Positions 56,187 to 64,000 of a stretch of DNA of 64,000 nucleotides are shown piece by piece; the stretch's first letter is position 1; each line of letters begins with the position of its first letter. A program made the position numbers and the translations under genes. The DNA is from Doryteuthis pealeii (Eukaryota > Mollusca > Cephalopoda > Myopsida > Loliginidae). Location: NCBI GenBank assembly GCA_023376005.1, contig CM042156.1, positions 42,476,605-42,540,604 of the forward strand, read 5' to 3'. The notes below the pieces were generated by a model. It ran no database searches. It was given only the letters and a program-made list of their open reading frames with translations, and was not told the DNA's origin.

Positions 56187-56245
56187 GTGGCCGAGGCGAT
56201 AAAAGTGTTTCACTGTGTCTGCTGAAGTCCCGGTTTCGATCTCTC
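56187..56245 (+). repeat. tRNA-like (Leu/Ser-type) SINE head, mirror
   Basis: GTGGCCGAGGCGATAAAAGT and CCCGGTTTCGATCTCTCT resemble A and B boxes of a class II tRNA. The variable arm is not convincing, so it is a SINE head rather than a tRNA gene. The contig ends a few bases later. Confidence 0.4.
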
Positions 56246-56251
56246 TCTTTT

Positions 56252-56351
56252 NNNNNNNNNNNNNNNNNNNNNNNNNNNNNNNNNNNNNNNNNNNNNNNNN
56301 NNNNNNNNNNNNNNNNNNNNNNNNNNNNNNNNNNNNNNNNNNNNNNNNNNN
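56252..56351. other. Assembly gap of exactly 100 N
   Basis: Placeholder gap. The flanks are CTCTCTCTTTT before and AAAGAGAGAGAT after, complementary low-complexity sequences. Confidence 0.99.
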
Positions 56352-56411
56352 AAAGAGAGAGATACCAATATATGAAATGGCACACACACAATTTGCAATA
56401 TATCTAAGACA

Positions 56412-56600
56412 TTTAATTTCCAAGACCTTTAAGTGTTCAATCTATATACAACCAAATTATATTTTTTTAAATGGCACATCACACACATTTGCATATATCC
56501 TTCAAGTTTTTGCCAATATCATTTCCAAATTGACAAGACTAGAAATATCAAGATTTGACCAATCTTAAAAAATTATTTACATGAGCTTGGCTACATCTGT
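56412..56600. repeat. Direct repeat, unit 1
   Basis: TTCCAAGACCTTTAAGTGTT, AAATGGCACATCACACACA, TTTGCATATATCCTTCAAG and GGCTACATCTGTAACAATAA recur about 590 bp downstream at 57001-57215. Confidence 0.75.
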
Positions 56601-57000
56601 AACAATAAAACTTAAGTTTATTGGACTTTTATGGCAAATTATAAAACCAAATAGAAAGTGTCGATGATTTTGAAAAATTAAAAATGATAGCAACAGGTCA
56701 AAACTTTTCTGTGAAATCAGTTTAGAAGACAAGAACTGTTGGTTTGGTTGTTTTTGTTTACAAGCATATCAATTAAATTTTTTTAGATCATTACAATTAT
56801 TGGCATTGAAAAAAAAGTATGTCCTTGAGCATAAGCAGGTGGGTGCATACACTCACTACAGGGTGGTTTGAAAGTCTTGTTGCCATAGGATCTGTGGATA
56901 TACCAAGTGTGATAATTTTAATTATTACAATGTTTGATATGTTTAATTAAAATGCTATTGCATAGTTCATTTGTAAAAGTATAAATAATTTTTTGATTAA
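56601..57000. other. AT-rich spacer between direct repeats
   Basis: No gene recognised. CAGGTGGGTGCATACACTC near 56836 is a small GC-richer spot. Confidence 0.4.
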
Positions 57001-57215
57001 TTTCCAAAGACTTGTAAAGTGTTTCAATCTATAAATACAACCAATATATATTATTTTTTAAATGGCACACACACACACCACACATTGCATATATCCTTAC
57101 AAGTTTTTTCCAATATCATTTCAATGACAAAAACTAGAAATATCAAGATTTGAGACCAGTCTTAATAAAGTTAATTACATGGGATTGGCTACATCTTGTA
57201 ACAATAAACTTGGTA
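57001..57215. repeat. Direct repeat, unit 2
   Basis: Second copy of 56412-56600, with an expanded CA stretch (AAATGGCACACACACACACC) and small indels. Confidence 0.75.
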
Positions 57216-57569
57216 AAACATGCCCAAACAAAAAATTAAACATTTGAATAAAAAAATACTAAAAAATTGGTTTTTATGGCAAGTTAAGTAGGCACTTAAA
57301 CAAGACATGGGCCATTGTTCTCATTTTGATTCATCTAAACAGGCCAGATCAGGAAAAGAAAACAAAAACATTGCTTACAAAAAATCTTACAAACAGAGGC
57401 AGCATGAACTTTGTTCCTATGAGAAACAGGGTTTATAAAATTGAGATAGATCAAGTTAGAAATAACATACTATGTGTAGGATGGTCCAAAAATCATGTTC
57501 CCTCATTTTTATTTTTTTCAAAATTTTTTTAGGAGGTAAATATATTACATATACAACCCGCACCACCCC
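57216..57569. other. AT-rich stretch
   Basis: A 68-codon frame (57326-57532) without recognisable domain. Confidence 0.4.
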
Positions 57570-57661
57570 CAAAAAAACTAGAAAATAATGTAATTTTTAA
57601 AGATGTCTTTAGAGGTAAATAACTCATACTTATCAATCTGGGTGACAAGACTTTCAGACCA

Positions 57662-57663
57662 AC

Positions 57664-57712
<49 letters not shown>
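57662..57712. repeat. (AT)n microsatellite at a SINE tail
   Basis: Long AT run next to the tail of the following minus-strand SINE. Confidence 0.9.
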
Positions 57713-57716
<4 letters not shown>

Positions 57717-57719
57717 TAC

Positions 57720-57993
57720 AAACCCTCCACACGAGCAGGATGTGAACAAGGTCAATTTTCTTAAGCGGAGTTCAACAGGTTTCAATTCAGTTTTCCTTCT
57801 TCCTAGGCTGGTTGCCTAACCAGTTAAAGAGTCCAGTCTGCCCTACTATTTATCCATAGTGGAGGGAGAGTAGGATTCATACTTTCCCAAGGGTATTAGT
57901 GCTAAGTGAAATGCAATTACCACGTCCAGGATTTGAACATGGGGCGACCGAGTCCATTTCCCATGACTTTAACCATTAAACCACAACGCTTCC
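57720..57993 (-). repeat. SINE family A, copy 12 (P3 left arm, full length)
   Basis: Minus-strand head GTTGTGGTTTAATGGTTAAA, B box ATGTTCAAATCCTGGACG, full body and tail. Mirror 63577-63857. Confidence 0.85.
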
Positions 57994-58660
57994 AACATCT
58001 ATATAAGTGTATACAGATTTTGCATATCTTTATGAAAATGATAATTAGTTATTGATTATATTAAACAATACAAACAAAATTGGTATCTTAAAAAAAAAAA
58101 AAAAAAAAAAAAAGAGGATGAGAAAATTATTAATCCCACTTAAATTGTCTTTGTACATCTATGTAACAAACCCTACACAGATATAATGTTTTTTATATCT
58201 TACTATAATGTAAGCAATTATTTTTTTTTTTCAATACTTTAATAGATTTAATGCCATACAAATATATGAATTAATCAATGAAAATAATTTTAATCAATAT
58301 TACTGAAAACCAGGATAATATTCCGTGTCTATAATTACATAAACCTATTTAATCTTCCCACACATTGAATATTTAATTGCAAGAAAAAAATCTAATCAAA
58401 TAAAAAATAAAAAATCTAATAAAAAAAATTTTTTTTTTTTTTAAAATGCTTTGAATCAATTGACTTGAAAGAACTAACTAATTCACAAAATGTCTGTCCA
58501 TTACCACTAAAGCTCGGGCATTTTTTTTTTTTTTTTTTTACTATTTCAGCAAACTTTAAGGAATTGTCAGGAACATATCTGAAAAGAGTTTTTAACTATA
58601 CTGGGAGATTGATTTTACTTAAAAGCCATTTAAGCACTATCACTATGTCTTACTTTCTTC
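57994..58660. other. AT-rich stretch
   Basis: Poly-A (58091-58113) and T runs; the 96-codon frame 58465-58755 contains poly-F. Confidence 0.45.
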
Positions 58661-58665
58661 CTCAC

Positions 58666-58710
58666 TATAAAAGGGCGTGTTCAGTTCCACAGTGCTTTAC
58701 TCACTCCTCT
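58666..58710 (+). promoter_or_regulatory. Possible Pol II core promoter (TATA plus initiator)
   Basis: TATAAAAGGG at 58666-58675 is followed about 35 bases later by TCACTCC (58701-58707), an initiator-like YYANWYY sequence. Both lie in a locally GC-richer spot. No coding exon is seen downstream, so this may be coincidence or part of an element. Its mirror on the minus strand is near 62904-62911. Confidence 0.25.
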
Positions 58711-59104
58711 GGTAATCATTACAGAAGCAGATGGCTTTTCCCCTCCTCCCTATAAGCACTTAGATCCTCCTATCACAGTCACATGCAAAGACACTAAGAA
58801 TGGAATCCATTTAATCCAATTGAGGGAGGAAAACCTAGAATCATTCTTTTTTTTTAATAATACTATCTGCAAGTTTTGAAAATTAATAAAATGAATATTT
58901 GACATATTCATTTATCTTTAGGTCTTCAAAAAGTAAATCAGATCCCAAATGAACTATATAGTGTCAGCCACATTCAGTGTAAACCAAGGCAGCAGTCCAT
59001 AATAAAGTGATAAAAGCAAATAAAATATACTTTAATTGTGAATAATTATCCAAAAATTTAATAAAACCAACTATATCCCTTATTTTATTTATTTATTTTT
59101 TTTT
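58711..59104. other. AT-rich stretch
   Basis: No feature recognised; mirrored at about 62480-62870. Confidence 0.45.
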
Positions 59105-59312
59105 TTTGTTAATGGCATATCAACCTTCCTGGATTTTTAATGCCAAAGCCATCCTTGTAGAAGAACAGTAGTAGTACTATTTAATTCATATCTGGAGAAT
59201 GAGGGTGGTTCATACTTTTCCTAAGATATTAGTCTGAGAGCGATTGGAGTTCAAACTTGCTTACAACAATGTTCCACAGTCTAGCACATTAACCACTAAC
59301 AGCACAGGGACT
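59105..59312 (-). repeat. SINE family B, copy 4 (P3 left arm)
   Basis: Tail AATGGCATATCAACCTTCCT and head CTGTTAGTGGTTAATGTGCT (minus strand). Mirror 62265-62480. Confidence 0.8.
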
Positions 59313-60514
59313 ACACCCTTACTTTTTAATAAATATCATCTTTCAACCTGTAGGTAATATGGGTAAGTATTCCTAGTTAACAACTAATGCACAGAAATAG
59401 TTGGTTGTTTGATTAGATTTGCTAAGTTTTCCATGCATTCAATGATAAATTCATTACTTCAAAGAAAGTGATATTATTCTGATTTATTACACAACAAGAA
59501 TAAATAAATAAATAAATAAATCACTAATAATTTGTAGTATTTTTATCAACAATTCAGTGAGGAGAAAAAATAAATAAATAGAAAAATATGAACTAAACAT
59601 ATATTGTTAAACTATTCAATAGAAAAATAAACTCTAGACAGATGGTGAATAGAAAATATAAAGAGTCTAATTCAAGAGTAGTAATCTTTTGGAAGTGAAT
59701 GCCATCCATGTAGAGTAAATGAGATAACTAAGCAATTCTTTTTGGCAGCAAATATTGTTCAATGTGCCAAGAACAATCAACAAGTTTTCCTTGTTCAGAC
59801 TATTGTCCTTTATTGATTCTATTCGTCTATTCACATTTAACTCACTAAAGTCATCTAAATGCACAACCAACCAGCCAAATCCAGTCCAAATCTCCAACAA
59901 TAATCTGCAGAAGCAAAAAACAAGAGAAAAAAAAACAAAACATGAAACACTGATTAGAGATTGCTTTTAGCCAATAGCAGTGTATCAGATCATTACTGGA
60001 TAGCATAGTTTAAGCTCAACTTACCATCTACAAAGTTAAGAGAAATTAAAACTAGATGCTCGTTTAATTTTAAGTGAATCAGGGTTTACTCGTCAAGTAT
60101 GATGCGATACCTCAAATGGATTGGCATACTTTCTTTTTTTTTTTTTTTAAAGAAAAAAAAAAAAAAATCTCTTAAATTTATATATAAAGTTGTATTACTA
60201 CTTCGCTGAATATTTTAGATGAGGCTTGATAATTTGATTATTTCGGACTATTGAACAATAAAGATGGGACAATAATCCGAATAATACAAAAGTTGTGAAT
60301 TCTTTATTTTGTTTGTTTCACAAAACTCCGAGGGTTTTTGAGATGGACCCCCATAACCATATACAATGTATGTCATAAAAGAGAACTTGAAGCTGTATTT
60401 ACCAAGATAGAAAGAAACATGATGGAATGGTTAATTTTTCAGAATAAAAGTAGTCAAGTAATCTCGTATATATTTTTTGACACCTGTATATTCTGAAACA
60501 CATTACCACCAGCT
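59313..60514. other. AT-rich stretch
   Basis: Contains AAAT repeats at about 59500-59520, short overlapping frames on both strands near 59670-59970 that are not coding, and an inverted pair TATTTCGGACTATTG / CAATAATCCGAATAATA at 60238-60290. Confidence 0.4.
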
Positions 60515-60880
60515 ACTTTGGATAAGTATTATTTCATTTGACCAAAGGGGTCTGGGGGTGGGTGGGCACATAAGAAATTATGGCTATTCACAAAATGATC
60601 AAACAATTCAATATCAAGACACCGCTAATGAGGGTTAACCTCAGTGATCTTGTAGTCACAATCTTATCTATGGCCAAACAGGTTGGGGAAATACCTACAA
60701 CAAATCCTAATGGTCAATATTGAGCAATGTACCCAGGTTAACTGGATAAAGTATATTTCATTTTGACAAAAGGGGAGGGGGCCTCCAGGTGGGCCACATA
60801 CCCTCTACGAATTTTTCTCAAAATTTAAAATTTAAACCATAGGTAAATGACCAGAAATTAATGGCTATTCACCCAACCTG
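60515..60880. repeat. Two diverged direct repeats at the centre of P3
   Basis: GGATAAGTATTATTTCATTT, GACCAAAGGGGTCTGGGGG and TGGCTATTCAC near 60520-60595 recur as GGATAAAGTATATTTCATTT, GACAAAAGGGGAGGGGG and TGGCTATTCAC at 60746-60875, a spacing of about 225-270 bp. A third, inverted copy lies at 60966-61060 in the other arm. Confidence 0.65.
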
Positions 60881-62264
60881 TTTGCCATAGAAATGTTGAA
60901 ACAAGATCAGCTGAAGGTTTAACCCTCATTAGGGTGTCTTGATATTGAAATTTTGTGATATTTTTGTGAATAGCCATAATTCTAATGTGCCCACCCCACC
61001 CCAGACGCCTTTGGTCAAAATGAAATATACTTATCCCAAGTAGCCTGGGTAATGTAGTTTTCAGAATATACAAGGTGTCAAAAAAAGTATCGAGATTTTT
61101 TGTACTTTTTGACATACTTTTTATTCTGAAAAAATTAACATTCCATTCATTGTTCATTTCTATCTTGGTAATACAGCTTCAATCTCTTTTATGACATACA
61201 TTGTATATGGTTATGGGGGTCCATCTCCAAAACCCTCGGAGTTTGTGAACAACAAAAAGTTAAGAACTACAACTTTTGTATTATTCGGATTATTGTCCTC
61301 ATCTTTATTGTTCAATAGTCCGAATAATACAAATTATCAAGCTCATCTAAAATATTCAGAGAAGTAGTAAATACAACTTTAATATATAAATTTAAGAGAT
61401 TTTTTTTTTTTTTCTTTAAAAAAAAAAAAAAAAAGAAAGTATGCCACATCCATTGAGGTTCGCATCATACTTGCGAGTAACCCGATTCACTTAAAAATTA
61501 AACGAGCATCTAGTTTTAATTTCTCTTAATTTGTAGATGGTAATTTGAGCTTAACTATGCTATCCAGTAATTGATCTGATACACTGCTATTGGCTAAAAG
61601 CAATCTCTAATCAGTGTTTTCATGTTTTGTTTTTTTTTTTCTCTGTTTTTTTTGCTTCTGCAGATTATTGTTGGAGATTTGGAACTGGATTTGTGCTGGT
61701 TGGTTGTGCATTTAGATGACTTTAGTGTAGTTAAATGTGAATAGGACGAATAGAATCAATAAAGGACAATAGTTCTGAACAAGGAAAACTTGTTGATTGT
61801 CTTGGCACATTGAACAATATTTGCTGCCAAAGAAATTGCTTAGTTATCTCAATTTACTCTACATGGATGGCATTCACTTCCAAAAGAATTACTACTCTTG
61901 AATAGACTCTTTATTATTTTCTATCACCATCTGTCTAGAGTTTAATTTTTCTATTGAATAGTTTAACAATATATGTTTAGTTCATATTTTCTATTTATTT
62001 ATTTTTTTTCTCCCTCCACTGAATTGTTGATAAAAATACTACTAAATTATTAGTGATTTTTATTTATTTATTTATTATTCTTGTTTGTGTAATAAATCAG
62101 AATAATATCACTTTCTTGAAGTAATGAATTTATCCATTGAATGCATGGAAAACTTAGCAAATCTTAATCAACAACCAACTATTCTGTGCATTAGTTGTTA
62201 ACTAGGAATACTTACCCATATTACCTACAGGTTGAAAGATGGTATTTATTAAAAAGTAAGGGTA

Positions 62265-62480
62265 GTCCCTGTGGTGTAGTGGTTAATGTGCTAGACTGTG
62301 ACATTGTTGTAAGCAAGTTTGAACTCCAATCGCTCTCAGACTAATAGTCTTAGGAAAAGTATGAACACCCTCATTCTCCAGATATGAATTAAATAGTACT
62401 ACTACTGTTCTTCTACAAGGATGGCTTTGGCATTAAATAATCCAGGAAGGTTGATATGCCATTAAACAAAAAAAAAAATA
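62265..62480 (+). repeat. SINE family B, copy 4 mirror
   Basis: CCCTGTGGTGTAGTGGTTAA head, GCAAGTTTGAACTCC B box, AGTACTACTACTGTTCTTC and the tail AATAATCCAGGAAGGTTGAT. Confidence 0.85.
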
Positions 62481-63576
62481 AATAAATAAAATAAGGGATA
62501 TAGTTGGTTTTATTAAATTTTTGGATAATTATTCACATTAAAGTATATTTTATTTGCTTTTATCACTTTATTATGGACTGCTGCCTTGTTTACACTGAAT
62601 GTGGCATACAGATGGTGGCTGTAGATTCATTTGGAGATCTGATTTACTTTTTGAAGACCTAAAGATAAATGAATATGTCAAATATTCAATTTTATTATTT
62701 TCAAAACTTGCAGAAGTATTATTAAAAAAAGAATGATTCTAGGTTTTCCTCCCCTCAATTGAGATTAATGGATTCCATCTTAGTGTCTTTGCATGTGACT
62801 GTGATAGGGAGGATCTAAGTGCTTATAGGGAGGAGGGAGAAAGCCATCTGCTTCTTGTAATGATTACCAAGAGAGTGAGTAAGCACTGTGAACTGAACAC
62901 GCCCTTTTATAGTGAGGAAGAAAGTAAGACATAGTGATAGTGCTTAAACTGGCTTTTAAGTAAAATCAATCTCCCAGTATAGTTAAAACTCTTTTCAGAT
63001 ATGTTCCTGACAATTCCTTAAAGTTTGGCTGAAATAGTAAAAAAAAAAAAAAAAAAATGCCCGAGCTTTAGTGGTAATGGACAGACATTTTGTGAATTAT
63101 GTTAGTTCTTTCAAGTCAATTGATTCAAGCATTTAAAAAAAAAAAAAATTTTTTTAATTAGATTTTTTATTTTTATTTGATTAGATTTTTTTTGCAATTA
63201 AATATTCAATGTGTGGGAAGATTAATAGGTTTATGTAATTATAGACACGGATATTATCCTGGTTTTCAGTAATATTGATTAAATTATTTCATGATTAATT
63301 CATATATTTGTATGGCATTAAAATCTATAAAGTATTGAAAAAAAAATAATTGCTTACATTATAGTAAGATATAAAAACAGTTATATCTTTGTGTAGGGTT
63401 TGTACATAGATGTACAAAGACAATTTAAGTGGGATTAATAATTTCTCATCCTTTTTTTTTTTTTTTTTTTTTTTTTAAGAACAATTTTTGTTTGTATTTT
63501 GTTTATATAATTTCAATAACTAATTATTCATTTTCATAAAAGATATGCAAAATCTGTATACACTTATATAGATGTT
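62481..63576. other. AT-rich stretch
   Basis: Mirror of 57994-59104; no gene seen. Confidence 0.45.
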
Positions 63577-63855
63577 GGAAGCGTGTGGTGTAATGGTTAA
63601 AGTCATGGGAAATGGACTCGTCGCCCCATGTTCAAATCCTGGACGTGGTAATTGCATTTCACTTAGCACTAATACCTTGGGAAAGGTATGAATCCTACTC
63701 TCCCTCCAGCTATGGATAAATAGTAGGGCAGACTGGACTCTTTAACCTTGGTTAGGCAACCAGCCTAGGAGAAGGAAAACTGAATTGAAACCTGTTGAAC
63801 TCCGCTTAAGAAATTGACCTTGTGTCACATCCTGCTCGTGTGGAGGGGTTGGTAA

Positions 63856-63857
<2 letters not shown>
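63577..63857 (+). repeat. SINE family A, copy 12 mirror (reference copy)
   Basis: GCGTGTGGTGTAATGGTTAA head, ATGTTCAAATCCTGGACG B box, ACCTTGGGAAAGGTATGAAT, CTAGGAGAAGGAAAACTG, TTGACCTTGTGTCACATCC and GGAGGGGTTGGTAAAATAAT. The most complete copy in the window. Confidence 0.85.

Positions 63858-63905
<48 letters not shown>
63858..63905. repeat. (AT)n microsatellite at a SINE tail
   Basis: AT run grown from the end of the SINE at 63577-63857. Confidence 0.9.
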
Positions 63906-63909
<4 letters not shown>

Positions 63910-64000
63910 GTCTGAAAGTCTTGTCACCAGATTGATAAGTTATGTAGTTATTTTACCTCTAAAGACATCTTTAAAAATTACATTATTTTCTAGTTTTTTG

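Larger units (their letters stand above)
52679..56240. repeat. Right arm of the 7.1-kb palindrome P2
   Basis: Reverse complement of 49117-52678. It ends 11 bases before the assembly gap. Confidence 0.92.
57570..60785. repeat. Left arm of palindrome P3
   Basis: Reverse complement of 60786-64000. Anchors: CTAGAAAATAATGTAATTTT (57578) with the last bases of the window; the family A SINE 57720-57993 with 63577-63857; the family B SINE 59105-59312 with 62265-62480. Symmetry probably continues past the window end. Confidence 0.92.
60786..64000. repeat. Right arm of palindrome P3
   Basis: Reverse complement of 57570-60785, running to the window end. The 99-codon minus frame 60858-61157 covers the central direct repeats and has no recognised domain. 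Confidence 0.92.

Noticed and set aside
56087..56568. Frames of 62-117 codons across the second N run
   Set aside because: Same reason; the readable parts are a SINE head and low-complexity sequence.
1..64000. Undescribed multi-gene system (defence, biosynthesis or similar)
   Set aside because: No gene cluster exists in the window; nothing beyond one short exon and mobile-element remnants is coding.

Overview
The window is AT-rich animal nuclear DNA, visibly about two thirds A+T with long homopolymers and (AT)n tracts. It contains several tRNA-headed SINE families, non-autonomous Helitrons, LINE tails, a solo LTR and a hAT MITE, and almost no coding sequence. The mix suits a lophotrochozoan, plausibly a mollusc such as a cephalopod, but no gene here fixes the taxon. 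The only protein-coding candidate is one 69-nt exon at 46775-46843 (+), so most of the window is probably intron or intergenic repeat.

Layout: two 100-N gaps (21073-21172 and 56252-56351) split the window into three contigs. Contig A (1-21072) is ordinary repeat-rich DNA with two Helitrons, SINEs of several families, a 5'-truncated LINE with a target-site duplication, a GC-rich block of stem-loops at about 4430-4930, and a cluster of fold-back sequences with a hammerhead-like motif at 20140-20730. Contig B (21173-56251) begins with a palindrome of about 22 kb (21173-43215, centre near 32250), continues through only 5.9 kb of non-palindromic sequence (43216-49116), and ends in a palindrome of about 7.1 kb (49117-56240, centre near 52678). 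Contig C (56352 to the window end) holds a third large palindrome (57570 to at least 64000, centre near 60785).

Every element inside a palindrome therefore appears twice, once per arm and in opposite orientation. The arms of the 22-kb palindrome differ mainly by single-base insertions and deletions, the left arm is the noisier, and the palindromes of contig B end at its gaps. The simplest reading is fold-back (self-chimeric) long reads or an assembly fault, so paired copies should be counted once until reads spanning the centres are checked.

No operon, CRISPR array, defence system, rRNA or functional tRNA gene was found. The long open frames in 26700-27900 and 36450-37740 are translations of a TCTA/GATA-type satellite. 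The most interesting observations are the exon at 46775, whose 5' edge looks like a recursive splice site, the hammerhead-like motif in a fold-back repeat, the GC-rich UUCG stem-loop block, a solo LTR nested in a SINE, a satellite expanded inside a SINE, and the 3' tail shared by a LINE and several short repeat families.
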